This document shows, piece after piece, positions 42,180-50,304 of a stretch of DNA of 53,425 nt. The stretch's first letter is position 1. Each line of letters starts with the position of its first letter. The notes beneath the pieces were generated by a model that saw only the letters and a list, made by a program, of their open reading frames with translations, ran no database searches and was not told where the DNA came from. This DNA is from Candidatus Peribacteraceae bacterium (GTDB taxonomy: Bacteria; Patescibacteriota; Gracilibacteria; Peribacterales; Peribacteraceae): contig JAQTSD010000006.1 in NCBI GenBank assembly GCA_028711445.1, positions 1 to 53,425 of the forward strand, in the 5' to 3' direction. A program made the position numbers and the translations under genes.

Positions 42180-44231
42180 CTAGGAGTTTGTGTCCATGAT
42201 GTCTTTACAGAGCGCAAGTATCTCTTGTTCAGAATAAAGTAATTCTTTTGTGCATCTTCCCTGATGGGTTTTACAAGGAATGCCTTGAAGTTTACGCTGC
42301 TCAATTCTGCTTCGAAGTAATTCGTAATCAATTTCCAATTTCGCGCTCCATGCTTTCTTCGTTCCCAGAAGACCCGATTGACTGGAATAAAAGCCTTTCT
42401 CGTCTGCTTGTGGACGTTGCAGTACATCCTCACAGACTTTTTGAATCACACTTTCTGAGAAGAATGCATCGCTCATTAGGGGGCCCCGCTTTGTTCTACC
42501 CGTGATACCTTTGATGCCGGTGAGCCTCCTTTTCAGAATGACATGAGGCATTCCCAGATCGCGTGCCCACGTTTCGATATTCGCATATCGCGTATCATCT
42601 AATATGAAGTATCCGGATGAATCAGCTTGAGGACAAAGAGAGTCATCTTGTTCTGGTCCCCATAGGACGGATGATGCTTCTCGTAATGTTTCAATTCGTA
42701 CTGATCTTAGTGTTCTTCCTACGATCCTTCCCATGAAAGCTCTACCCCCTCCGAAAGACCCAAATTGTGTTTCAGTAAAAGTTTGAGGGGAAGCTTGTAC
42801 TAAGCTCTCTCTACTTGGATACCCACAAGTAGCAAGGGCAGTTATGTATTGCTGCTTGAGTAAAGCCCTTTCTTCTTCAACTGACAACGGCCATAGGACT
42901 TGTGCCACTTCTTGTAGTACTTCCTTTGTCACCCTTGCTTGAGGCAGATATCTACCGAGAACATGAGCGCAGAAAGCCCCGGCTTTTCCAAAAATGCCAA
43001 AATCCTTCACAGTTAATTCTCTGGATCGGGCTCGAAGTAAACTCTCGCGTGTTGGGTATCCCGCAGCTGCCAGTGCCTGAATATAGCCCTGTCTCGCATG
43101 TTCTTTTTCATCTCCTGAAATTGGCCAATAAATATCTGCCATCTCTCTCAATATACTGCGCGAGACGCCTGTAACTTTGTGTTTGAGAAGCCTGTTTGCA
43201 TATGCAATTCCTTGTCCAAAATCTCCGAAACGATGCTGTTCAAATTTTGCGCAAACTGCATGCAGTAGCTGGTTTCTATTGCTATAGCCGGCTTTCATCA
43301 TTTCATCGAACATCATCTGCCGTTCATCCTGTTCCCGATGAGTTGAAGGAAAATATTTCTCCGCAATTGCATGAAGTGAAGTACTCGTAACGTGAGTAGT
43401 TTTCCCAAAGATAAGACTGCAAAAGTGGCTTCCCTTACCAAATGATCCAAATTGTTTTCTCTTGAATTCTGCAGGACTGGCTTGTTCCAGGCTTTTCCTA
43501 TCTGGATACCCAGCCTCAATTAATGCAACCCGATATTGATTATTTAGAAGCTCTTCCGAAGCTTGTTCGGACACAGGCCACACTTTGTCAGCAACTCGCC
43601 TTAGAATAATTGTAGTTGGATATGTTGATTCTCCTAATACATGTGAACAGAATCCATGTCCCCGCCCAAATCTTCCAAAAGTTTGCTTTGCGAAATGTGT
43701 TGGCATTGCATGGATGAGACTCAAGCGATCCGGATAACTATTTTCAGTAAGCACATGCAAGTACTCCCTTCGGAGTACATCATCTTCCGCTTCGGCATCT
43801 GGCCAGAGGGCAGTACCCACTTCGCTCAGAACCTCGGAAGTGACAGCCACGCTTCGACGAAGAATTTTACTGCATAAACCTGCTCCCTTTCCAAACGGTC
43901 CAAAATCGGTCTTCACAAATTCAGATGGTGAGGCAGAAATTAGACTGTGCTTCGTGGGATATCCAGCTTCGCCAAGAATTTTTCTTGCAAGCTCAAAATC
44001 TGCCTCAGCCCTCTCTCTTGTACGTACAGTCCCAAGGAGATCGTGACATATGCGACGAACTTCATCTTCCTCATAAGCTAATACAATTTTTCCCTTGGCC
44101 GTCACACCCTCTACCCCTTCGGCCTCTTTCAGCCTCTTTCCCATCGTTGTTGGACTCATACCTAGTTCTTTAGCCCAAGCGTAGACATGCCCGTAACGAA
44201 CTGTTTCTTTCTCCGAATTGTCATTCGGCAT
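42180..44231 (-). CDS. Protein with six tandem FGxFGkG repeats between HTH-like domains
   Basis: About 683 residues from ATG 44231, which overlaps the helicase stop; starts at 44252 or 44318 are possible. The N-terminus (YGHVYAWAKELGMSPTTMGKRLKEAEGVEG...EEDEVRRICHDLL) looks like a DNA-binding HTH plus a linker. Six repeats of about 60-75 residues follow, with consensus aGYPtRxSLxxAsPxxFxxxxFGxFGkGxxFcsxilg...LxxxAxxxWP. Two further HTH-like units at the end (NIETWARDLGMPHVILKRRLTGIKGI; AWSAKLEIDYELLRSRIEQRKLQGI) mirror the N-terminus. It has no catalytic motif. It probably reads DNA in a modular way. It is translationally coupled to the SF2 helicase. Confidence 0.8.
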   Translation of the reverse strand: MPNDNSEKETVRYGHVYAWAKELGMSPTTMGKRLKEAEGVEGVTAKGKIVLAYEEDEVRRICHDLLGTVRTRERAEADFELARKILGEAGYPTKHSLISASPSEFVKTDFGPFGKGAGLCSKILRRSVAVTSEVLSEVGTALWPDAEAEDDVLRREYLHVLTENSYPDRLSLIHAMPTHFAKQTFGRFGRGHGFCSHVLGESTYPTTIILRRVADKVWPVSEQASEELLNNQYRVALIEAGYPDRKSLEQASPAEFKRKQFGSFGKGSHFCSLIFGKTTHVTSTSLHAIAEKYFPSTHREQDERQMMFDEMMKAGYSNRNQLLHAVCAKFEQHRFGDFGQGIAYANRLLKHKVTGVSRSILREMADIYWPISGDEKEHARQGYIQALAAAGYPTRESLLRARSRELTVKDFGIFGKAGAFCAHVLGRYLPQARVTKEVLQEVAQVLWPLSVEEERALLKQQYITALATCGYPSRESLVQASPQTFTETQFGSFGGGRAFMGRIVGRTLRSVRIETLREASSVLWGPEQDDSLCPQADSSGYFILDDTRYANIETWARDLGMPHVILKRRLTGIKGITGRTKRGPLMSDAFFSESVIQKVCEDVLQRPQADEKGFYSSQSGLLGTKKAWSAKLEIDYELLRSRIEQRKLQGIPCKTHQGRCTKELLYSEQEILALCKDIMDTNS

Positions 44232-45705
44232 CTGGTGGCTCTCGTTTGACATATCGGCGGGGGATACGGAAGAAGCCATCTTCGTCGAATTGCGGACGGT
44301 CTTTTCTAATTTGCTCAAGAATATCTACTCGACGCACGAGAGAGACATGTGCAGGTGGCCTCTTTGATTCGATTTGTGCTCGAACTTGTGCAATAAGATT
44401 TTCTTCGGGGGCACCGCCACCACCTTCTCTATCTCGTGCACCCCGTACTCTCTGAAATTCTTCCCAGCCTCCAATGATGTCGGTGAATAGAGCAGGACGA
44501 AAGGTGCCGGCCTTTGGAGCGATTTGAGCGATAATAGCTCCATTTTTTCTCCAGCCTTTTTGCCATAGTGCACTACCAGGCCGAATTTTCCTTAGGACGC
44601 GCCCGTGGCGTTGCTCTAATTTATTGAGAGATTTTGTGGGATATGCATCGATAAGAAGCATTGCATTTTCAAGATCCATTCCTCGTTTGCCCATTTCGCA
44701 CAGGACAATGATCTGTACTTCACCATTGCGAAATCCTTCCATTGCTTCCTCGACTTCATCTGTTTCATCTTTTCCGGTAAGCCCTGCGATTGCGATTTCG
44801 GGATACTGTTCTCTTAGGGATTCAGCGGTTGCATGAACCATGTCTCGGCTTGGGACATATACTAATGTTGGAAAAGCCCTTCGAAGGTTTTCAGATAAGA
44901 GATGGCCATACACTTCGGGGATGGCTTTGTGGAGTTCTGCATGCTTCCAAGCTGCTTGGAGAACAGCAGGGTCGTAATCATCCTTTTTAAGTCTTAAATC
45001 ATCTTCCTTAATGGCGGATTCGTAGATGTATAAATCTGGAACCACATTAATCTTTTGCTTCATCGCCTCGACGAGATTTAATCGGTCAACAACGGGGCCA
45101 AATTGGTCCGAAATATGACGACCATCAGGCCATTTTTCTGTTGCGGTGAAGCCCGTCACAATTCGAGGATTAAGTGACTCGATCGTTTTGATGCGTCGCT
45201 GGGTGAGGTAGCAATCCGCTTCATCGAGGACGCAGAGATCAATTGTCCCCGGGGGGAGGATCTTTGTTAACTCTCGACGGCTTCTCGCTGCTTGCAGAGC
45301 ATGAATACCAGCAATGATCACAGGTTGCTCAAGTTCTTTTCTGCCACCCGTCCAAATACCTGTTTCAATCCCGAGTCGAGCAAACTGACGACGAATACCA
45401 GCAACAATTGCTCTCTCTTCTGTGATCACAAGATCTTTTCTATCACCATTGATTCCCAGCTGTTCCTTGGCAGCTTGGGAGGCAGAAATGGCAGCAATTT
45501 CAACAAGCGTTTTTCCTGAACCGCAGCTCGCAACAGCGCACATGCGATCTCTATTGAGCAACAAGCCATTATAAATTGCTTCCAGAGCTATGTGCTGATG
45601 GTCCTCAAGTTTGATGCCTTTCTTCGATGGATCCGAATGAGGAACTTCTTCAAATCGAGCAGCTAATTTCTCCTGAAATGCCGATTGGTATTTCGATAAT
45701 GGCAT
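44221..45705 (-). CDS. Superfamily 2 helicase (cassette-borne)
   Basis: A 494-residue SF2 helicase/translocase. Motif I is ASCGSGKT, motif II VLDEADCYL, motif III GFTATE, motif V EMGKRGMDLENAMLLIDAYP, and motif VI QRHGRVLRKIRPG. The overall pattern is like the DEXH translocases of restriction and defence systems (SSL2/type III-like) rather than an RNA helicase. No nuclease domain is visible. The downstream repeat/HTH protein overlaps its stop codon, so the two should be made together. It lies within the tRNA-Asn cassette array and is AT-rich relative to the core genome. Confidence 0.88.
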   Translation of the reverse strand: MPLSKYQSAFQEKLAARFEEVPHSDPSKKGIKLEDHQHIALEAIYNGLLLNRDRMCAVASCGSGKTLVEIAAISASQAAKEQLGINGDRKDLVITEERAIVAGIRRQFARLGIETGIWTGGRKELEQPVIIAGIHALQAARSRRELTKILPPGTIDLCVLDEADCYLTQRRIKTIESLNPRIVTGFTATEKWPDGRHISDQFGPVVDRLNLVEAMKQKINVVPDLYIYESAIKEDDLRLKKDDYDPAVLQAAWKHAELHKAIPEVYGHLLSENLRRAFPTLVYVPSRDMVHATAESLREQYPEIAIAGLTGKDETDEVEEAMEGFRNGEVQIIVLCEMGKRGMDLENAMLLIDAYPTKSLNKLEQRHGRVLRKIRPGSALWQKGWRKNGAIIAQIAPKAGTFRPALFTDIIGGWEEFQRVRGARDREGGGGAPEENLIAQVRAQIESKRPPAHVSLVRRVDILEQIRKDRPQFDEDGFFRIPRRYVKREPPDAE

Positions 45706-45762
45706 GACCGTAGTATTTCATTTGTTTGTACGAAATGCAACAAAAATTATCACAGTCAATAG

Positions 45763-45792
45763 TGGCTCCGCAGACTGGGTGTTTTCAGAACT
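45763..45792 (-). repeat. 30-bp repeat B, copy 2
   Basis: AGTTCTGAAAACACCCAGTCTGCGGAGCCA followed after three bases by TTGACT, the probable -35 of the helicase operon. Confidence 0.95.
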
Positions 45793-45869
45793 GGAGATAC
45801 TATTCTGTGCTCTTCTGGCATCAGGTATTTCAAAGTTGAATTTCGAGCAATGAATTTAGTTATTGACGG

Positions 45870-47642
45870 CTATTCAATTGTTCGCCGTTCAATATCGGCT
45901 CCAGTGTAGCCGTGCCTGCTCAATGGGAAATCCGTTTCCATTGTCTGATACAGAGTCATGTCTTTAAGAAGAGTATCTAGAGGAATGCTCGCAACATGGA
46001 ATTGCCTATTCCCCTCTAGAACAGTCACCTTCAAGTGTCCCCCCAATGCTATTGGGAATTTTCGAGACCTTTTACTTATCGCATCACGTGTGACCTCTCT
46101 TGCACATGCCAATGCAAAATGTGTCGATTGTTGTTGTTCTTTATAGCGTGCGCGTGGCAATTCAATTACTGCTAGGTCAGTTAAGTATGGGCTTGGAGTC
46201 TCGCCAACACGGCTAAGGTATTTGTATCGCTCGAGAGCGACAATTTTTTTCCCGCCGGTTGCGGCACATCCTGCCATATCAATGAGGGGGGCAATGGTAT
46301 CCCACATTGAACGAAGCTCGGGATGCAGACCACAAGCGGCCATTCTGAATTGTCCTAGTATTCCGAACTCAAGCCTTTCGAGTGATTTATGAAGACTCTT
46401 TGTACGAATGAAATTCGGATCTAGGTCCCTCTTGAATGCCTTTCGAACTTCGTCAGGCCCGAAAAGCAGCGGGAGCTTTCCGATCATATTTGGAAGTGAC
46501 CAATTATCTGGTCTCGCGATTCCAACTTCGTGGAGGAGTGTGTGCATCAATGCTCCTCGCACCTCATCATTAACCACAATATCCCTTTGCTTAATTGCAG
46601 CACTTGATTCTCGCAATGCCTGCCCCCAGATGCGGGTGAAGCGTGAGTGACGCTGTGCTGGATTGAGCATGAGGCGAGATTCTGTGGCTTCTGCTTCACG
46701 GTAAAGTTCCGCCATTCTTTGTTCGGCTGTATCAGTAAATAGATGTGCAGCAGATTCTTGAACTCCGTTCATTGCATCTTGCACAGCTTTTCTCTCGCGT
46801 TTCCCACCCATATTTAGAGCAATCATCGCCTTGTCGGCGATGGGAAGTTGATAGATTACTTCTTGATGTGCGAGGCAGTACTGCCCAAGGAAATCGAGCA
46901 GCACAACATCGAATTTTGTATTGATATTTGGAAGAACATTTCGAAGATCCCCGTATCGTGGACGAATACCGCAGGCAACACAATTCTGTTCAAACTCATT
47001 CCATGCGCCGTCCTCGCGCTCAACTGCCAAAATGTTTTCCGGCCTAATGCCTCTCCGCAATAAGTGTTGCACTTCGAGATAACATTTTATTCCTGGAGTG
47101 CAGAGCACCTTTAATTCCTCCGGTTTCTTGCCGAGTGTATCGAGGTGTCTGTCGAGAAAGTCCATTTCAACTGCTCTCCACTGCTCTTTCACCTGACTAT
47201 GTTCATAGTCGGTCCACGCGCCACTCTTTGGGTGTACTCGGATTGTACGAGTTGAATCAGGCGCATCTTTCCATTGATCATTGGCGCTCAGAGGCACTCT
47301 ATGTTCTTGTTCTGCTAACTGTACGCCCCCCAAATCAACGTTTGGGGAATGTTGATCTTGTACAGATTCTCCTTTCTGTTCAGCAGCTGAGGCTGTGGGT
47401 GTCACGGTGTCTGCAGCATCGGGAGTGGGCAATTCAAGTGGTTCCAATGTGAGCTTCTCCTCTTCTTCGTGTCTCTTCCAGGCAACAGCCCCAACCACTT
47501 GAGGAAGTGTACAACCAAATAATTTCGCGAGCTCTCTCCGCCGTGCGGCAATCTGTTTCTCTGTTTCCCCGCGATCTACACCCTCTTGGATGTAGTCACG
47601 CATAAAATCAGTATCCGAGCGTTCAAGCTTTCGAATGGTCAT
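45870..47642 (-). CDS. Methyltransferase-like cassette protein
   Basis: A 590-residue protein. The N-terminal ~60 residues look like an HTH (TEKQIAARRRELAKLFGCTLPQVVGAVAWKRH), then a low-complexity linker. About 165-280 has a class I Rossmann pattern: KVLCTPGIKCYLEVQHLLRRGIRPENILAVEREDGAWNEFEQNCVACGIRPRYGDL...FDVVLLDFLGQY. That fits an S-adenosylmethionine-binding core with acidic E at the end of strand 2, but no NPPY or other base-specific motif is clear. The C-terminal half is unknown. A TTGACA-16-TAGACT promoter precedes it. Context with a helicase suggests defence or anti-restriction, unproven. Confidence 0.7.
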   Translation of the reverse strand: MTIRKLERSDTDFMRDYIQEGVDRGETEKQIAARRRELAKLFGCTLPQVVGAVAWKRHEEEEKLTLEPLELPTPDAADTVTPTASAAEQKGESVQDQHSPNVDLGGVQLAEQEHRVPLSANDQWKDAPDSTRTIRVHPKSGAWTDYEHSQVKEQWRAVEMDFLDRHLDTLGKKPEELKVLCTPGIKCYLEVQHLLRRGIRPENILAVEREDGAWNEFEQNCVACGIRPRYGDLRNVLPNINTKFDVVLLDFLGQYCLAHQEVIYQLPIADKAMIALNMGGKRERKAVQDAMNGVQESAAHLFTDTAEQRMAELYREAEATESRLMLNPAQRHSRFTRIWGQALRESSAAIKQRDIVVNDEVRGALMHTLLHEVGIARPDNWSLPNMIGKLPLLFGPDEVRKAFKRDLDPNFIRTKSLHKSLERLEFGILGQFRMAACGLHPELRSMWDTIAPLIDMAGCAATGGKKIVALERYKYLSRVGETPSPYLTDLAVIELPRARYKEQQQSTHFALACAREVTRDAISKRSRKFPIALGGHLKVTVLEGNRQFHVASIPLDTLLKDMTLYQTMETDFPLSRHGYTGADIERRTIE

Positions 47643-47679
47643 GGGTTAAGCAGTCTAGAATTTATTATTTAAATGTCAA
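47643..47679 (-). promoter_or_regulatory. Cassette promoter after repeat B
   Basis: TTGACA (47674-47679) begins two bases after the GAGCCA end of repeat B; 16-nt spacer; TAGACT (47652-47657); nine bases to ATG 47642. Confidence 0.65.
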
Positions 47680-47680
47680 G

Positions 47681-47710
47681 TGGCTCCGCAGACTGGGTGT
47701 TTTCAGAACT
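47681..47710 (-). repeat. 30-bp repeat B, copy 3
   Basis: Identical to the other B copies, 43 bp downstream of the 47754 gene's stop codon. Confidence 0.95.
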
Positions 47711-47753
47711 TAAGAAGCTATTTGTCATATTGAGGGGAGTTGCCTCCATCAAT

Positions 47754-48365
47754 TCAAAACTTTGTTAGTAAATTCCATCCAGAATTGTCATCACCTTCGA
47801 GCTTCAAGTTTGAATTGCCCATATTATTTCGAAGAAGACTCAGTTGTTGTCTCACGGTGGTCAGTGGATATCCCGTATTTTCAACAAGCCAAGATAGGCT
47901 TGTAGGTGTGGAACGTTCATATAAATGCCCTGCGATAACAAAAAGAGCTCGGGTAAGAGTGAGCGAGCTTCTTTTCCATTCTTTGTGAATTCGCGCCAAT
48001 GCAACAAGGGTGGTTGTGTGGAAAGTAGGAATTGGTCGGCGAATCTCCCCTCTATAGTTCCTTTGAACTAGCTTATATTTGATGGTCCCTATTGTTTCTC
48101 TCAACTTTCCATGTTGGCTCATTGTGGCCTCTTCTTGTACATCGCCTGCCATAGGTGTGCATGTCACTGATTCAATTTTTTCGTGTAGCAACGCGCGCTC
48201 TGTTTCTACTGTATCTTGAAGTACGCGTAGTTGATTTTGCACATCGCGTATGGCATCGACTATTTTTCCAAAGCTTTCTTCCGCCGCGGCATGGAGGGCA
48301 ATCTTGTCCGCAGATGAGGTAGTCTCAATTGGCATAGAAAACTCTATAGCTGGCTCTTCAGTCAT
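47754..48365 (-). CDS. Coiled-coil plus winged-helix-like cassette protein
   Basis: A 203-residue protein. Residues about 20-68 form a charged coiled coil (FGKIVDAIRDVQNQLRVLQDTVETERALLHEKIESV). The C-terminal 80 residues (LTLTRALFVIAGHLYERSTPTSLSWLVENTGYPLTTVRQQLSLLRNNMGNSNLKLEGDDNSGWNLL) have the helix-helix-turn-helix-wing spacing of winged-helix DNA-binding domains. No enzyme motif. It may be a transcription factor for the array or a dimeric DNA-binding protein. The promoter TTGACA-17-TAATTT-7-ATG gives a leaderless mRNA. Confidence 0.7.
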   Translation of the reverse strand: MTEEPAIEFSMPIETTSSADKIALHAAAEESFGKIVDAIRDVQNQLRVLQDTVETERALLHEKIESVTCTPMAGDVQEEATMSQHGKLRETIGTIKYKLVQRNYRGEIRRPIPTFHTTTLVALARIHKEWKRSSLTLTRALFVIAGHLYERSTPTSLSWLVENTGYPLTTVRQQLSLLRNNMGNSNLKLEGDDNSGWNLLTKF

Positions 48366-48401
48366 ATTGAATAAATTAAATCAAATATATGTTTTTGTCA
48401 A
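48366..48401 (-). promoter_or_regulatory. Cassette promoter after repeat B
   Basis: TTGACA (48396-48401), 17-nt spacer, TAATTT (48373-48378), seven bases to ATG 48365. It begins one base after repeat B. Confidence 0.75.
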
Positions 48402-48402
48402 T

Positions 48403-48432
48403 TGGCTCCGCAGACTGGGTGTTTTCAGAACT
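48403..48432 (-). repeat. 30-bp repeat B, copy 4
   Basis: AGTTCTGAAAACACCCAGTCTGCGGAGCCA, 9 bp after the stop codon of the 93-aa gene. Confidence 0.95.
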
Positions 48433-48441
48433 GAGATGTAT

Positions 48442-48723
48442 TTATCTTTCTCTGGACATCCTAAGATCACTACCCTTCGATATGAGGATTTCATCAATTT
48501 TGTCATCCACCGTGTCTGCTGGTACACCACACAGCAAAAGTGCCATTCTACATTTAATTGCAATCAACGAAAGACGCTGGCCAGTCAGTTCCTGAATGGA
48601 CTGTCCCAATCCTTTCCAGGCAGGGACTTGAGCTTCTTCGAGTTTTTCTGCTTGCACCAGTCTAAATGCTTCTTGATAGAAGGTTTCCGCAGATTTTTCG
48701 GATGTAGGAGCTTCAGATGTCAT
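48442..48723 (-). CDS. Small helical cassette protein (93 aa), unknown
   Basis: MTSEAPTSEKSAETFYQEAFRLVQAEKLEEAQVPAWKGLGQSIQELTGQRLSLIAIKCRMALLLCGVPADTVDDKIDEIL. All-helical, acidic N-terminus and soluble. No family recognised. It is the first unit after tRNA-Asn and is driven by a perfect-spacing promoter that starts three bases after the tRNA's CCA. Confidence 0.65.
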   Translation of the reverse strand: MTSEAPTSEKSAETFYQEAFRLVQAEKLEEAQVPAWKGLGQSIQELTGQRLSLIAIKCRMALLLCGVPADTVDDKIDEILISKGSDLRMSRER

Positions 48724-48758
48724 GATTTTATTTTAGATATAAATCTATTGAATGTCAA
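48724..48758 (-). promoter_or_regulatory. Consensus promoter abutting tRNA-Asn
   Basis: TTGACA (48753-48758), 17-nt spacer, TAAAAT (48730-48735), six bases to ATG 48723. It defines the cassette layout: tRNA-like end, promoter, leaderless ORF, repeat. Confidence 0.8.
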
Positions 48759-48761
48759 GTA

Positions 48762-48836
48762 TGGCTCCCCGGGCTGGATTCGAACCAGCAACCAATCGGT
48801 TAACAGCCGATTGCTCTACCATTGAGCTACCGGGGA
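48762..48836 (-). tRNA. tRNA-Asn (GTT), CCA encoded
   Basis: TCCCCGGTAGCTCAATGGTAGAGC... folds as a standard cloverleaf. The anticodon stem-loop CGGCTGTTAACCG has anticodon GTT, the T-arm is GCTGGTTCGAATCCAGC, the acceptor arms TCCCCGG/CCGGGGA pair, and GCCA ends it. A TATAAT box (48863-48868) lies upstream on the same strand. Its 3' end is the template matched by repeats A and B, making it the likely integration site of the array. Confidence 0.97.
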
Positions 48837-48943
48837 CCGATGAAAGAAAAGAGCGCGAGAACATTATACGGAGAACAGTGAAGGAGGGTAGGGGAAACTG
48901 AGCGAAAGCTAAATGAGTCGCGGCACGTCGCTCTTCATGGTTC

Positions 48944-48967
48944 GTCCTTCGACGAGCTCAGGATGAC
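48944..48967. repeat. REP-like palindrome
   Basis: GTCCTTCGACGAGCTCAGGATGAC, followed by a partial second unit (AGCTCAGGGTGAC). It lies just downstream of the minus-strand TRM11-like gene. Same family as those at 13530 and 27148. Confidence 0.65.
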
Positions 48968-49002
48968 ATGGCTCACCATGACATAGCTCAGGGTGACACC
49001 GT

Positions 49003-50250
49003 TCACTTCTTCTTCCGCGGTTTGAGCAGGACGATCTCCCGTCCGATGAACTGGTCCGGACGACGATAGAAGAGCGACACGCGGCCGGGGATTTCCGGCT
49101 CGATGCCGGGCGGGAGCGAAGCCTGGTAGCCCATCTTCCCGAGCGCATCCCACACCTTCTCGAGCCGCACCCACCCCTCGCGTTGCTTCCACACGGGCCA
49201 GATGCACACGATGGGCACGCCGGGGAGCGTCTTGGCTGCATTCTCGAGAAATGCCGCCTGCATGCGCTCATTTTCATTGCGCAATTTGCTCACTTCCTTG
49301 ATGGGCGCCCGGTCCGTGAAGGCGGGACCGAGGCTCCCCTCCGTCACCACGGCATCTGGCAGTTCTTTGAGCTCGAAGGGTTGCGTGGCGTCCTGCTTCC
49401 AGACGGTGGAATCCGTGTCCTTCTTGAAGATCTTCTCCTCCTTGCGAAGCCACTCGATGTTTTTGCTGCAGCCGTTCACCGCCTTGATGGAGACGTCCGA
49501 TGCGAGGATCGGCCATCCTCGATGAAGGGACTCGAGCGGGATGACACCCGTGCCGCAGAAAGGATCGTAGATCGTGAAGATTTCTTTCTTCTTGCGCTTC
49601 GGTGCTTCCTGCTCGGAAGGTGCTCCCTTGAGATCGCGAATGAGCGAGACAGCGAAATTCAGTAGCACCTGCGCGAGCTTGGGTGGCAGAAGCCCCACCG
49701 TCGTGTCGCGCACGGGCTTGTCCATGTCGCGCTTCGTGTAAGCGTCCACGTCCTGTGCGGCGAGCGTCCGGCCGACCCAGAGGGTTTCCTCTTTCTGCAG
49801 GAGGACAAGCTCGCAGCCGTGCTTACTGTCGAGCAATCCCGCGTCCCGCAGGAGCACGGGCACCGCCGGCTTGAATTCATTGCCGACGTACCGGCAGGCG
49901 ACCCCCTTCGATCGCAGCATCTGCTTGCAGGACTTGAAGAGCGTGCGCAGCATCCCGCGCGGGACGCCCACGCCTCTTAGGGAGAAGACGGCCTTGCGGT
50001 GCACAGTGGCAAGTTCGTTCCCCAGGAGCTGCGGAATATCCTGCAGCGTTACCGGGGCTTCCGTGATCTGTCGCGCGAGGATGACGGTCCCGCCGAGCGA
50101 ATCGAGAAATGCTTGGTCGAGCTCAGATGCAGTCTCGAAGACTGCGACATTTTCGAACGTTTCTGTGTGCGAGAAGTCCGGGAGGACGGAGGCAAGTTCT
50201 GCGAGACTGATTGCTGGTTGGTGTCCGAGGACTGCGGCGTACGTGGGCAT
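49003..50250 (-). CDS. TRM11-like RNA/DNA methyltransferase
   Basis: About 415 residues from ATG 50250 (MPTYAAVLGHQPAISLAELASVLPDF); the track's extra 92 residues come from the neighbouring structured repeat. The N-terminal half resembles a THUMP-type RNA-binding region. The methyltransferase core has DPFCGTGVIPLESLHRGWPILASDVSIKAVNGCSKNI (motif I and strand 2) and AVVTEGSLGP where the related tRNA G10 methyltransferases have a (D/N)PPY motif, so the catalytic loop is altered. TATGCT seven bases before the ATG suggests leaderless expression. The substrate is most likely tRNA, by family. Confidence 0.82.
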   Translation of the reverse strand: MPTYAAVLGHQPAISLAELASVLPDFSHTETFENVAVFETASELDQAFLDSLGGTVILARQITEAPVTLQDIPQLLGNELATVHRKAVFSLRGVGVPRGMLRTLFKSCKQMLRSKGVACRYVGNEFKPAVPVLLRDAGLLDSKHGCELVLLQKEETLWVGRTLAAQDVDAYTKRDMDKPVRDTTVGLLPPKLAQVLLNFAVSLIRDLKGAPSEQEAPKRKKKEIFTIYDPFCGTGVIPLESLHRGWPILASDVSIKAVNGCSKNIEWLRKEEKIFKKDTDSTVWKQDATQPFELKELPDAVVTEGSLGPAFTDRAPIKEVSKLRNENERMQAAFLENAAKTLPGVPIVCIWPVWKQREGWVRLEKVWDALGKMGYQASLPPGIEPEIPGRVSLFYRRPDQFIGREIVLLKPRKKK

Positions 50251-50304
50251 GGTGGGAAGCATAGCGGGAAGAAGTGGAAAATGGAAAATTGAATGTGCGT
50301 ACTT

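Noticed and set aside
44325-44573. 82-aa minus ORF inside the helicase gene
   Set aside because: Out-of-frame shadow of the helicase C-terminus.
41074-48432. Four identical 30-bp repeats as a CRISPR array
   Set aside because: The copies are 0.7-4.7 kb apart with whole genes between them, not short spacers, and no cas genes are present.
40448-48764. Classical integron
   Set aside because: No integron integrase is visible, the repeats lack attC R/L box symmetry, and units carry their own promoters.
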